Assembly: GCF_014698045.1 (NCBI RefSeq)
Contig: NZ_JACJSE010000018.1
Location: 1-64,000 of the forward strand
Reading direction: 5' to 3'
DNA from: Aulosira sp. FACHB-615
GTDB taxonomy: Bacteria; Cyanobacteriota; Cyanobacteriia; Cyanobacteriales; Nostocaceae
DNA: 64,000 bases
Positions 17,831 to 26,833 of this stretch are shown here, piece after piece. Both the position numbers and the translations under genes were made by a program. The notes beneath the pieces are model-generated. The model did not search any database, was not told the origin of the DNA, and saw only the letters and a program-made list of their open reading frames with translations. Positions within the stretch are counted from its first letter, which is position 1; every line of letters starts with the position of its first letter.

Positions 17831-18499
17831 ATGAAGTATATCCAGCAAAAAATTGCAGTTTTGGGAATTACAATTTTGTTTGGTGCAACACCTACACTTG
17901 TCTATGCAAATACACCAAATGATCAAACAAGTTTTCAAGTATCTTATCAACAAGGGGTACAGAAGTTAGAACAAGGCGATTTTCGTGCAGCGATCGCAGA
18001 TTTTGATAAAGTAGTACAGCAAAATCCCAAATTTTACGAAGGTTTTTGTCTGCGGGGTTTAGCTAAATCGCAAATTGGAGACTTAAGCGCCGCAATTACC
18101 GACTTTAACCAAGCACTCAAACTTAATCCCAATCACATAGACGCTTATAATAGTCGTGGAACAGTTTATGCCCAAATGGGAAATTTACCAAAAGCAATTG
18201 CCGACTTTAACAGCACAATCAAAATTGATCCGCAGTCTGTAGATGCTTACTATAATCGGGGACTGGCTTACTTTAAACAACAAAATCCCCAAGCCGCAAT
18301 TGCTGACTTTAATCAAGCAATTAGCCTGAATCCAAATTTAGCAGATGCTTACGGTAATCGCGGACTGGCTAAATATGCTTTAGGAGATCAGCGTAACGCG
18401 ATCGCGGATTTACAGCAAGCCGCAACACTTTTCCGTCAGCAAGGCGACACCGTAAACTATCAACAAACACAAAACTTAATTCAACAGGTACAACCTTAG
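17831..18499 (+). CDS. Secreted TPR-repeat protein
   Basis: From ATG 17831 (preceded by AAGGGG) the 222-residue product has a signal peptide ending VYANT and then about five tetratricopeptide repeats of the AIADFxxAIxLNPxxxxAYxNRG type, with consensus Asp, Pro and Tyr positions. TPR arrays mediate protein-protein contacts, so a periplasmic scaffold role is likely. A start at 17795 would put a charged extension before the signal peptide. Its end overlaps the convergent gene by 4 bp. Confidence 0.85.
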   Translation: MKYIQQKIAVLGITILFGATPTLVYANTPNDQTSFQVSYQQGVQKLEQGDFRAAIADFDKVVQQNPKFYEGFCLRGLAKSQIGDLSAAITDFNQALKLNPNHIDAYNSRGTVYAQMGNLPKAIADFNSTIKIDPQSVDAYYNRGLAYFKQQNPQAAIADFNQAISLNPNLADAYGNRGLAKYALGDQRNAIADLQQAATLFRQQGDTVNYQQTQNLIQQVQP

Positions 18500-18774
18500 A
18501 CTTGCAGTGTCAGCTTGACTGGTAATTGCGGTTTACTAGCTTCAGCCTCAAAAGGTATAATTTGACTAATTGGCGGTTCCGTAGTTAATTGCACCCTTGG
18601 TTGGGGTGACTGAGACAAACCCGCAGAGTGATGAAAGCCAACACTCATCAACCCAACCGCTCTACTAACGAGTAGATAAACCTTAAACTTTTTGATTTTC
18701 AGCATATATCCAGAAGCGGCTAGACTAGCTTTTTTAGCCCTAGGGATCGCCATCATTTTGATAGATTTTGTCAT
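18496..18774 (-). CDS. Small hypothetical protein
   Basis: A 92-residue basic protein with one hydrophobic stretch (KFKVYLLVSRAVGLMSVGFH) and a proline-rich C-terminus. It is convergent and overlapping with the TPR gene. The true start could be at one of several Met codons. No family recognised. It is the last gene before the left end of the CAST. Confidence 0.4.
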   Translation of the reverse strand: MTKSIKMMAIPRAKKASLAASGYMLKIKKFKVYLLVSRAVGLMSVGFHHSAGLSQSPQPRVQLTTEPPISQIIPFEAEASKPQLPVKLTLQV

Positions 18775-18919
18775 TAGTAGTCATAGTAGTAACCAAGGCT
18801 TACCCCATAATTTAGTCAACTTGACCCTAGAGTTACCACTTGTTATTGTCCGAAGCATGAAATACCATTAGGACAGTTAGGACAGCCTTAGTAATCTTAG
18901 AAGGTGAAGCCTTAATGGA

Positions 18920-19100
18920 TGTCCATTAAATAATTATTGTCCACTTTAAAGAATTATTGTCATTTTTTTAATCAGCCAGCTAATCGCCAGAGTGCTGAAT
19001 AGGTAAAGGTTTTTGCGATTTTGCTCTAAAATTATCCTCTCATCACTTTTAAAGCAAATGATGTCATAAATACTTTAAACTTTTAAAGTAAATGATGTCA
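18920..19100. repeat. CAST left end with TnsB-type binding sites
   Basis: Four related sites: terminal 18920-18942, TTTAAAGAATTATTGTCA at 18945-18962, TTTTAAAGCAAATGATGTCA at 19047-19066 and TTTTAAAGTAAATGATGTCA at 19081-19100. The last ends only 19 bp before the tnsB ATG, so TnsB binding could repress its own promoter. Confidence 0.85.
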
Positions 19101-19119
19101 TTTTTTTCAGGAGCAGCTT

Positions 19120-21027
19120 ATGCCCAGGAAGACTACCAGCCAAGCCTTTCCAGCATTTGAGGCTGAAGAGACAGCACAAACGGATGAAAAACAAACAAAG
19201 CATCTGCTTGTTAACGAAGATTCTCCAGAATATCTAAAAAAGGTGGACTTGATAGACGCTATTCGTCAAGCACCTAACAAGGCGGCTCGTAGAGATGCGA
19301 TCGCAGATGCAGCCAAAGCCCTGGGTAAAAGCACTCGAACCATTAAACGTATGGTAGAGAAAGTTGAACAGGTAGGAGTTGCAACTTTAGCTGTTGGGCG
19401 CAAGGATAAGGGACAATATCGAACTTCCAAGTATTGGCATGATTTTATTGTGAGCCTTCATGAATGGGGAGACAGGGAGGGTTCTCGGATTAATCACAAT
19501 CAGATTTTTGGATATTTAAAAGCTTTAGCTTCTAAAGGAGAGGAGCTAAAAGATAAGAAATATAATGAGAGATTTAAAGGATATTCTCAAGTGCGAGAGG
19601 ATTTAATAGCAGGAAGGCATCCTTCTCATGTCACTGTTTACAAGATAATAAATTGTTATCTTGAAGAAAAAAATAAAAAAGTACGTCATCCTGGCTCGCC
19701 CATAGAAGGGCAAATTATTCAAACAACAGAAGGTATTTTAGAAATCACGCACAGCAACCAAATTTGGCAAATAGACCATACAAAATTAGATATTTTGTTG
19801 GTTGATGAGGAATTTAGAAAAGTTATTGGTCGTGCATACATCACGTTGGTCATGGATAGTTACTCTGGCTGTGTCACAGGTTTCCATCTTGGTTTTGAAC
19901 CTGCTGGCTCACATGAAGTTGGTTTGGCTCTGCGTCATGCAATTCTGCCAAAGGACTACGGAATAGAGTATGAGCTTCAAAAAACATGGGAGATTTGTGG
20001 AATTCCTGAATATGTAGTGACAGATCGTGCAAAGGAATTTAAGTCAGAACATTTAAAACAAATTTCACTTCAATTGGATTTTAAACGGCGTTTGCGTGCT
20101 TTTCCCCAAGCGGGTGGTTTAATTGAATCAATATTCGACAAGATTAATAAAGAGATTTTGTCATTATATGGTGGGTACACTGGTTCTAGCGTTGAAAAAC
20201 GTCCTCCAGAAGCTGAAAGAACTGCCTGTATAACGCTTGATCAGCTAGAGAAAATATTAGTGAGATATTTTGTAGACCACTACAACCATCATGATTATCC
20301 AAGGGTGAAAAATCAAAAACGTATTGAGCGATGGAAATCAGGTTTTTTACTAGAAGAACATCAAGTTATTGATGAACGTGAACTAGATATTTGTTTAATG
20401 AAGATTGCTATACGCAATGTAGAAAAATATGGTTCTGTAAACTTTTTAGGTTGGGTATATCAAGGAGATTGCTTATTGAAGTATGAAGGTAAACAAGTTT
20501 CTCTAAGATATGACAAGCGTAATATTACAGCAGTTCTGGCTTATACTCGTCCTATTAACGGTGAACCAGGAGAGTTTATTGGTGTTATAAACGCTAGAGA
20601 TTGTGAACGAGAAAGGATGTCTCTGGGCGAACTGAGTTACATTAAGAAAAAACTGCGTGATGAGGGTAAGGAAGTTGATAATTCTTCTATTTTGAATGAA
20701 CGGTTATCTAGATTTGAGGATGTTGAACAAACTCGTAAAGACAGGCGCAGACAACGCCGGAAAAAAGCTCAACAAGAACATGAGGTTAAGACTAACAAAT
20801 CAAAAGTAGTCGAGTTGTTTCCTGAAAATCAAGAGCCAGAAGAAGTTAGAACTTCAGAAAAAATTTTAGTAAGTACTACTTTTGACGCAGATTCACCAAA
20901 CATTGTAAATTCTATAGATAAGCAAGTTATACAGGAAAAACCTGCTACTAATCAAACAGCCAAAGCTAAACGACGGCCTAGATTAGGCGTAAAAGATTGG
21001 AATCAATTTATGAGAGATAATTGGTAA
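19120..21027 (+). CDS. tnsB: TnsB, DDE transposase of the CAST
   Basis: A 635-residue transposase that recognises the element ends and joins the 3' strands to the target. An N-terminal HTH region (about 40-95: KAARRDAIADAAKALGKSTR) and second DNA-binding domain precede the RNase-H-fold core. The catalytic triad is visible as D219 (IWQIDHTKLD), D302 (VVTDRAKEF) and E336 (AGGLIESIFDK). A basic C-terminal tail ends RPRLGVKDWNQFMRDNW, the hook that contacts TnsC in studied V-K systems. AGGAG (19109-19113) supports the ATG. No TnsA gene is present, as is typical of V-K CASTs, which therefore often give cointegrates. Confidence 0.96.
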   Translation: MPRKTTSQAFPAFEAEETAQTDEKQTKHLLVNEDSPEYLKKVDLIDAIRQAPNKAARRDAIADAAKALGKSTRTIKRMVEKVEQVGVATLAVGRKDKGQYRTSKYWHDFIVSLHEWGDREGSRINHNQIFGYLKALASKGEELKDKKYNERFKGYSQVREDLIAGRHPSHVTVYKIINCYLEEKNKKVRHPGSPIEGQIIQTTEGILEITHSNQIWQIDHTKLDILLVDEEFRKVIGRAYITLVMDSYSGCVTGFHLGFEPAGSHEVGLALRHAILPKDYGIEYELQKTWEICGIPEYVVTDRAKEFKSEHLKQISLQLDFKRRLRAFPQAGGLIESIFDKINKEILSLYGGYTGSSVEKRPPEAERTACITLDQLEKILVRYFVDHYNHHDYPRVKNQKRIERWKSGFLLEEHQVIDERELDICLMKIAIRNVEKYGSVNFLGWVYQGDCLLKYEGKQVSLRYDKRNITAVLAYTRPINGEPGEFIGVINARDCERERMSLGELSYIKKKLRDEGKEVDNSSILNERLSRFEDVEQTRKDRRRQRRKKAQQEHEVKTNKSKVVELFPENQEPEEVRTSEKILVSTTFDADSPNIVNSIDKQVIQEKPATNQTAKAKRRPRLGVKDWNQFMRDNW

Positions 21028-21032
21028 GTGCA

Positions 21033-21953
21033 ATGTCAGAGACAAACTTAGCCCATGCCAATCTAGAAGTCCAGCAGCAGTCTAATGTAGATTTTCAACC
21101 TGCTGAAGAATTACGGCGCTCGCCCCAAGTCCAAGCTGAGGTTGAGCGAATTGGTAAAGCTAACACATATTTTGCTCTAGACCGCGATACAGAATTGTTT
21201 GACTGGCTTGATGATCAGCGTGATGCAAAACTTTGTGGTTATGTGACATCGGCTACGGGTTCTGGCTTATTAAAAGCCTGTCAACTGTACAGGACGCAAT
21301 ATGTAAAACGAAGAGGAACGTTGTTGGAAATTCCTGCAACTGTAATTTACGCCGAAATTGAGCAGCATGGTGGGCCAACGGATTTGTACTGCTCTATTTT
21401 GGAAGAAATTGGTCATCCGCTTGTTCATGTTGGGACACTGCGAGATTTGCGCTCACGAGCCTGGGGAACTCTTAAAGGATACGGTGTAAAATTACTGATC
21501 ATTGGGAATGCAGATTACCTAACTTTGGAAGCATTTAATGAGTTAATTGATGTGTTTACCAAACGGCGAGTCCCCGTAATCCTAGTTGGGACTTACTATT
21601 TAAGCGAAAATATTCTTGAGCGTAGAAGTCTCCCATACGTGCGTGTTCATGACTCCTTTTTGGAATCCTACGAGTTTCCTAATTTAACTGAAGAGGAGAT
21701 TATTGAAGTCGTAGACGACTGGGAGAGCAAATTTCTGCCAGAACATAGTCGATTAAATCTTACACAAATCGATAGTGTCATTTCTTATCTACGAATAAAA
21801 TCTGGAGGTTTAATTGAGCCTTTATATGATTTGCTTCGGAAAATTGCAATATTAAAAATAGATGAACCAAATTTTGAACTAAATCAATATAATTTGACTA
21901 AGAAGTTTGGTAGACGCAAAGAACCTAAAGTTAAATTTCAGCAAAAAAGCTAA
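21033..21953 (+). CDS. tnsC: TnsC, AAA+ regulator of the CAST, with degenerate nucleotide site
   Basis: A 306-residue protein from ATG 21033, 5 bp after tnsB (a TTG at 21021 would overlap). It aligns along its length with V-K TnsC: LFDWLDDQRDAK, GVKLLIIGNADYLTLEAF, VPVILVGTYYL. In known TnsC these regions read G-x4-GKT (Walker A) and IIDEAD (Walker B). Here residues 73-80 are SATGSGLL, lacking the Lys and Thr, and 154-161 are LLIIGNAD, lacking the Asp-Glu pair. TnsC normally forms ATP-dependent filaments on DNA that link Cas12k/TniQ to TnsB. This copy seems unable to hydrolyse ATP in the usual way. Confidence 0.9.
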   Translation: MSETNLAHANLEVQQQSNVDFQPAEELRRSPQVQAEVERIGKANTYFALDRDTELFDWLDDQRDAKLCGYVTSATGSGLLKACQLYRTQYVKRRGTLLEIPATVIYAEIEQHGGPTDLYCSILEEIGHPLVHVGTLRDLRSRAWGTLKGYGVKLLIIGNADYLTLEAFNELIDVFTKRRVPVILVGTYYLSENILERRSLPYVRVHDSFLESYEFPNLTEEEIIEVVDDWESKFLPEHSRLNLTQIDSVISYLRIKSGGLIEPLYDLLRKIAILKIDEPNFELNQYNLTKKFGRRKEPKVKFQQKS

Positions 21954-22022
21954 AAGTATTCTTTGCCTTAGAAGTAGTGACTTTGTAGCCTCACATAATT
22001 ACCAGAGGCTGGCTGAAAAATT

Positions 22023-23336
22023 TTAGTCAATCCCTTTAATACCAACAAAAGTCAGTGTTTGCTCAATGGATTTCAATGCTGATTGGATATCTGCACTCAG
22101 CGCATCAGCCTCAGCTTGAATTAAAGTCACACCCTTGCCAATTTCTGTCAGAGATTTTTTGATAGTTCTAATACGTCCCAAAGCCGTGCGAATTTGCTGA
22201 AGCTGTTGTTGAACAACACTCACATCTATTTTTGAATGAAAAGTACGCAATTGATTCACTCGTTGTTGAATAACTAGAAACCGAATCGCAATTATCAGAA
22301 ATGGGTGTGTTGTCGCAATCCAGTAACCGCCTTCAGTCACACCCTCAGCCCAGTCGCCAATTTCCTGCCCTAATCCCTCACGCGAATAACTTAAAAAAAT
22401 TGCCGCATTTGCAGAACGTCGCAGCATTGCTTGCTGTAGGTGTTGAGCAATTGCTTGGCGACCAAATGGTTTGGACGGTCTGTTTCTTGCTTCAATCACA
22501 ATTGACAATTCTATTGCCGCCAGGGATTTGCTGGTCAGTTTCACCAAAATATCGCCAGTATCCCCGTCATTACCAATATGCTCTACCTCTATGCCATTAG
22601 ACTTTGACCAATTTTGCAATTCTGCAACAACTAACTCTTCATAGCTAATGCCTTTTGCTATGGTCTGTTGTAGTGTCTGTTTTGCTACCTGTTGGTCACG
22701 AATTTCTCTGGTCAGTTTTTCAACTTGTTCAGCCAGGGGCTTGATAGACTCAGCCACAACGCTTCTCACCGCTACTGCCAAAGTACCGTTTTCTTTAGTG
22801 ACATTTGCCAACGCTGCCTTGAATGCACCTTGAATCGAATCTGAGCGTTTGGCATCTAATAAATTACGTAACGTTTGAAGGAAGCGACCGACAACAGAAG
22901 TTTCTCTAGCTGGGTCTATATCCTGTGTCAGCAAGATGCTAACGTTGTTGAGTTTTTCTGTGAGAATCGCAGCAGTATAGTGAATTTGGTTTTGCAGAGG
23001 CGCTAGTAATTGACCGTTATTTGTGCCAATTTGATTAACTAATTCTTGCTGAAAGGACTCAGCAATGACTTGGACTGCTTGCTGAAATTCCACCAACACT
23101 AATTCCATCTGCTGCTTAACTACTTCGTTGCTATGCCGAGCTTGAGTGGTTTGCAAGCACAGAAATCCCAACTCCAAAGCATCGAAACAAATCTCTTCAT
23201 ATTCTGACTGGGGAAATTGTTTGAGGTAGCTGACGGCATTGGTGAGGGGTACTGCCATGCGATAAATCAGGACATGGGTTTCTGTAATTTCAATACTAGA
23301 GGGCTGATAGTGAGAGTCCTGAGTAGCGCGGTTCAT
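22023..23336 (-). CDS. Coiled-coil protein with RmuC/DUF2130-like PD-(D/E)XK nuclease fold
   Basis: A 437-residue protein. Residues about 60-225 are helical and coiled-coil-like. Residues about 229-330 fit a PD-(D/E)XK pattern: GISYEELVVAEL (E233/E234), GDTGDILVKL (D262), and IVIEARNRP (E282-x-R284, where Lys is usual). A second coiled coil (about 355-435) closes the chain. RmuC and DUF2130 proteins combine coiled coils with this fold. It is read opposite to the tns genes and sits between tnsC and tniQ, an unusual place for cargo. It may be a defence or recombination-limiting nuclease; function is inferred. Confidence 0.6.
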   Translation of the reverse strand: MNRATQDSHYQPSSIEITETHVLIYRMAVPLTNAVSYLKQFPQSEYEEICFDALELGFLCLQTTQARHSNEVVKQQMELVLVEFQQAVQVIAESFQQELVNQIGTNNGQLLAPLQNQIHYTAAILTEKLNNVSILLTQDIDPARETSVVGRFLQTLRNLLDAKRSDSIQGAFKAALANVTKENGTLAVAVRSVVAESIKPLAEQVEKLTREIRDQQVAKQTLQQTIAKGISYEELVVAELQNWSKSNGIEVEHIGNDGDTGDILVKLTSKSLAAIELSIVIEARNRPSKPFGRQAIAQHLQQAMLRRSANAAIFLSYSREGLGQEIGDWAEGVTEGGYWIATTHPFLIIAIRFLVIQQRVNQLRTFHSKIDVSVVQQQLQQIRTALGRIRTIKKSLTEIGKGVTLIQAEADALSADIQSALKSIEQTLTFVGIKGID

Positions 23337-23440
23337 GAATTAGTTGGTAGCTGGTGACTATAACAAGCACCCTACTACCTGCTTTTTATCTCGGTCAAGG
23401 AGATGGACAAAAGTTTTGTCAATTTGCAAAAACTGAGCGA

Positions 23441-23722
23441 TTAATTTGGCGGTTGAGAATGATGCCACCCTTCTAATAAAGGTTGAATGACCTCAGCGTT
23501 GGTGAGTAAAAAATCAGCGACAGCCATAATTCTTTGGTAAGGTAATCCAGCAGCACGGCGGCTGGCTTGTCCACCTAGCCAATGATATGTGGTGGATTTT
23601 GAGATGGAGCAGATTTTGGCTAGTTCTTCATAACCTAATCCCCAACGGTAGCTAAAGTCTTGGGGAGAGATGAACATTTGGTTGTGCAGTTCCAGTAACT
23701 GCTGATGTTGAGTCTCAGACAT
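23441..23722 (-). CDS. HTH DNA-binding protein (93 aa)
   Basis: A small protein whose central part GLGYEELAKICSISKSTTYHWLGG reads as a helix-turn-helix, with the recognition helix around SKSTTYHWL. A short helical C-terminal region (MAVADFLLTNAEVIQPLL) could dimerise. Its start overlaps the upstream gene by 8 bp, so the two are coupled. It could regulate the cassette or be an accessory DNA-binding subunit for the nuclease-like protein. No better family assignment. Confidence 0.65.
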   Translation of the reverse strand: MSETQHQQLLELHNQMFISPQDFSYRWGLGYEELAKICSISKSTTYHWLGGQASRRAAGLPYQRIMAVADFLLTNAEVIQPLLEGWHHSQPPN

Positions 23723-24026
23723 AATTGCCCCTAAGCTGTTCTAAGGACGACTGGTCTAGGGGTTCGATATCTTCCTCAAAAGCGAAGTCGCAGATACAGA
23801 TTTCACGAGAAGGACTGTGTTCATCTAATAGAACCAAGTAGTGTAAGCCTGTGGCAATACAACTGGCTTGGTGGGTGTAGATAACTCCAATGATGCAACC
23901 AAAGTCAGCATTGGGTACTTGAAACCAGCGCACCCATTCACCAAGGCTAAATTTCTGCTGAGGTAAATTACTTGGAATTACTTCTGGTAAAGCGACTGGC
24001 GGTATTTGGGCGAGGATATCAGACAT
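23715..24026 (-). CDS. Small beta-rich protein of the CAST cassette (103 aa)
   Basis: ATG 24026 gives MSDILAQIPPVALPEVIPS, then FSLGEWVRWFQVPNADFGCIIGVIY. The strand-rich pattern recalls SH3-like or KOW-type small domains, and the C-terminus is acidic (FEEDIEPLDQSSLEQLRG). A TTG 21 bp upstream is an alternative start. First gene of the minus-strand cassette; the 10-bp iterons at 24108-24147 lie just upstream of it. Function unknown. Confidence 0.6.
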   Translation of the reverse strand: MSDILAQIPPVALPEVIPSNLPQQKFSLGEWVRWFQVPNADFGCIIGVIYTHQASCIATGLHYLVLLDEHSPSREICICDFAFEEDIEPLDQSSLEQLRGNYV

Positions 24027-24107
24027 AGAGGCTTTCCCATATCTCAAAAACTATCAAGCATTCTTCAGTAAATTAATTTTTTCGAGTATTACTACTTTAG
24101 CAAACAA

Positions 24108-24147
24108 ACATTGTGACACATTATTAAACATTGTTAAACGTTGAGCT
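24108..24147. promoter_or_regulatory. 10-bp iteron array upstream of the minus-strand cassette
   Basis: Contiguous 10-mers ACATTGTGAC, ACATTATTAA, ACATTGTTAA, ACGTTGAGCT. Exactly one helical turn separates the repeats, as in operators of ribbon-helix-helix repressors. The same units occur inverted at 33583-33612 beside the RHH gene. Confidence 0.6.
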
Positions 24148-24231
24148 AGTTAGTACAACTGTTGAGAAGCGAATATCTGGTAACTCTGAGAAAAGATTCC
24201 TGAAGTTCTTGGGTGCGTTCTTTCCTTGGGT

Positions 24232-24271
24232 GATTCGGTAAACCGAATAGTTAGGTTCGGTTTACCGAATC
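24232..24271. repeat. Perfect 16-bp inverted repeat between cassette and tniQ
   Basis: GATTCGGTAAACCGAA (24232-24247) is perfectly inverted at 24256-24271 across 8 nt. Each arm is itself almost palindromic (TTCGGT-AA-ACCGAA), so it can be read as two operator sites or a hairpin. It lies 131 bp before tniQ. Confidence 0.7.
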
Positions 24272-24402
24272 TAAATCTAAGCATTCAGATTTTAACCAGC
24301 TTGCTGCCAAGATACCCGACTGAACTTTGATGGCAATGGTACTTGGTCAAAAGTTCTGTTTTTTTCGTTTATGGCAGACTTTGAAGTGATTAAATGTAAG
24401 TT

Positions 24403-24915
24403 ATGGAGCGAGAAGTTGTTGTACATCCACCTTGGTACATCGAACCCCAGGAGGGAGAGAGTATCAGTCACTATTTTGGTCGATTTAGGCGACACGAAGC
24501 TGTTTGCGTATCGTCGCCTGGAACTTTAAGTAAAGCCGCAGGAATTGGCCCAGTATTAGCAAGATGGGAGAAATTTCGGTTTAATCCCTTTCCCAGTCAA
24601 AAGGAATTAGAAGCTATTGGTAAATTAATCAGCTTGGATGCAGACCGAATTGCTAAAATGCTCCCACCCAAGGGTGAAAAAATGAAACTAGAGCCAATAC
24701 GCTTGTGTGCTGCGTGTTATGCAGAGCAGCCGTATCATCGATTGGAGTGGCAGTTCCAATCTACAGTTGGGTGTGTTCGCCATCAGTTACGTTTGCTTTC
24801 AGAATGCCCTTTTTGTAAAGAACGTTTTGCTATCCCAGCGTTATGGGAACAGGGAGAGTGCAGAAAATGTCATGCCCCTTTTAGAAGTATGGCAAAGCGT
24901 CAGAAGCCTTACTAA
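24403..24915 (+). CDS. tniQ: TniQ, target-selection adaptor of the CAST
   Basis: A 170-residue short TniQ, the size typical of V-K systems. The N-terminal TniQ fold (about 10-95) includes PPWYIEPQEGESISHYFGRF. Two zinc-finger modules follow, with C102/C105, C124/H127, C135/C138 and C153/C156. TniQ caps the TnsC filament and contacts Cas12k-tracrRNA. Here it is separated from tnsC by 2.4 kb of opposite-strand cargo, so it needs its own promoter instead of the usual tnsB-tnsC-tniQ operon. Confidence 0.94.
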   Translation: MEREVVVHPPWYIEPQEGESISHYFGRFRRHEAVCVSSPGTLSKAAGIGPVLARWEKFRFNPFPSQKELEAIGKLISLDADRIAKMLPPKGEKMKLEPIRLCAACYAEQPYHRLEWQFQSTVGCVRHQLRLLSECPFCKERFAIPALWEQGECRKCHAPFRSMAKRQKPY

Positions 24916-25247
24916 GTTAAATCACTGCAATCTAGTTATTGTGGTTAAAATTTTTAGTCATTTACTGTACAAGCATTAACAGGGCTTCACAGTTAGCAGT
25001 TGTTTTTAATAACCTCTAACAAAAATAAAGCCAATCAGCCGGGTATAAAATACCTTTTTGCCTTCCAGTGGTAACATGAGTGATTGTCTGTAAAAAGACA
25101 TTTATTTAATTGATTGGGTTAAACAGAGAGTAAGTTAGCAAAAAGTTCATTAATGCTGGCTTTGTTTATACTCGCTATCAATAAGTGCTAATACCCACGA
25201 AGTAAAGGCAAATTTCTGCTCATCACAAAGTCAGGGATTCTACTGTT

Positions 25248-26831
25248 ATGGCAAAACTCACCCTTCCGAAGCTGGAACGCCACCTTTTTGCGGCGGCTGA
25301 TATTTTGCGCGGGAAGATGGACGCTTCTGAATATAAGGAATTTATTTTTGGGATGCTGTTCTTAAAGCGGGCTGCTGATGTGTTTGATGGGCGCTATCAG
25401 CAAATTGTTAAAGAATTTATGGATAAAGGAGAGAGTGAGGAAGCTGCTAAGGAAAAGGCGGACAACCCTAAACGTTATGTTCCGACTAATACAGAAGCTT
25501 ATACGTTATTTGTACCACCACAATCTCGTTGGAGTACCATAGTTAATACTTTTCATCAACAGATAGGCAATAAACTTAATACTGCCTTACACAGCCTTGC
25601 TGATGCTAACCCGGCAGTGTTGCGGGATGTTTTTGACCATATTGATTTTAATAAACAAGTGGGTGGCAAGAGTACGTTAAGCGATTTGCAGTTACGTCAA
25701 ATGATAGAACATTTTGACAAGCGATCGCTACGTAACGAAGATTTAGAATTTCCTGATTTGTTGGGTGCGGCTTATGAGTATTTAATTTATTTCTTTGCTG
25801 ACTCTGCTGGTAAAAAAGGCGGTGAATTTTATACTCCCCGTGGGGTGGTGAAGTTAATGGTGCGAATTGTCAACCCCCAAGAAAGGATGGAGGTTTATGA
25901 CCCCTGCGTGGGTTCGGGGGGAATGTTAATTTTGTCTAAGCAGCACATAGAAGAACACGGTGGAAATTCCCGCAATTTGAGGCTTTACGGTCAAGACAAT
26001 AACGGTGGAGTTTGGGCTATCTGCAAGATGAATTTATTGCTGCATGGCATTCCTAATGCTGTGCTTCAGAATGACGATACCTTGATGGTGCCGATTAAAG
26101 ATGGGGGGAATTTAAAGCATTATGACCGAATATTGAGTAATCCGCCGTTTTCGCAAAACTACAGCCGGGGTAATAAAGATAACCCAATGGAGTTTACTGA
26201 CCGATTCCGCGTTTTTTGCCCTACGAGTGGAAAAGCTGATTTAATGTTCGCCCAGCACATGCTAGCGGTGTTAAAGCAAGATGGGATTATGGCGACGGTA
26301 ATGCCTCACGGGGTATTGTTTCGCGGTGGAGAAGAGAAGAAAATCCGCAAGTTATTTATTGAAGAAGATAATTTAGAAGCGGTGATTGGCTTACCACCAC
26401 AATTATTTTATGGGACTGGGATTCCGGCGTGTATTTTGGTGATGCGTCCCACAGGTGCGAAACCAAAAGCGACTCAAGGTAAAGTGTTGTTTATCAACGC
26501 TGATGCGGAATTTCAGGCTGGACGCGCTCAAAATTCTTTGCGTCCTGAACATATAGAAAAAATTGTCTCGGCTTATGAAGATTTTACAACTAATGCCGAT
26601 TATCCGGGGATTCCGGGTTATGCGACGGTGGTGACTCAACAACAATTGGCTGACTACGAATACAACTGTAATATTCGCCGCTATGCTGATAATACCCCAC
26701 CGCCAGAACCTCAAGATGTACGATCGCATCTTTTGGGTGGTGTACCAAAGTCTGAGGTGGATGCAAAGCAAGAATTATTTACTAGCCACGGTTTTGACCC
26801 GATGACTTTGTTGCAACGGAGGGAAGGGTAA
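25248..26831 (+). CDS. hsdM: Type I restriction-modification, methylase subunit HsdM
   Basis: A 527-residue N6-adenine methyltransferase. The N-terminal HsdM_N helical domain (about 1-160) is followed by the SAM-binding motif I in DPCVGSGGMLI and the catalytic motif IV NPPF (SNPPFSQNY). Length equals well-studied HsdM proteins (about 520-530), so the following coiled-coil gene looks like an extra subunit and not a missing C-terminus. First gene of a five-gene cargo operon (2-bp gap, two overlaps, one 18-bp gap). Confidence 0.96.
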   Translation: MAKLTLPKLERHLFAAADILRGKMDASEYKEFIFGMLFLKRAADVFDGRYQQIVKEFMDKGESEEAAKEKADNPKRYVPTNTEAYTLFVPPQSRWSTIVNTFHQQIGNKLNTALHSLADANPAVLRDVFDHIDFNKQVGGKSTLSDLQLRQMIEHFDKRSLRNEDLEFPDLLGAAYEYLIYFFADSAGKKGGEFYTPRGVVKLMVRIVNPQERMEVYDPCVGSGGMLILSKQHIEEHGGNSRNLRLYGQDNNGGVWAICKMNLLLHGIPNAVLQNDDTLMVPIKDGGNLKHYDRILSNPPFSQNYSRGNKDNPMEFTDRFRVFCPTSGKADLMFAQHMLAVLKQDGIMATVMPHGVLFRGGEEKKIRKLFIEEDNLEAVIGLPPQLFYGTGIPACILVMRPTGAKPKATQGKVLFINADAEFQAGRAQNSLRPEHIEKIVSAYEDFTTNADYPGIPGYATVVTQQQLADYEYNCNIRRYADNTPPPEPQDVRSHLLGGVPKSEVDAKQELFTSHGFDPMTLLQRREG

Positions 26832-26833
26832 AC

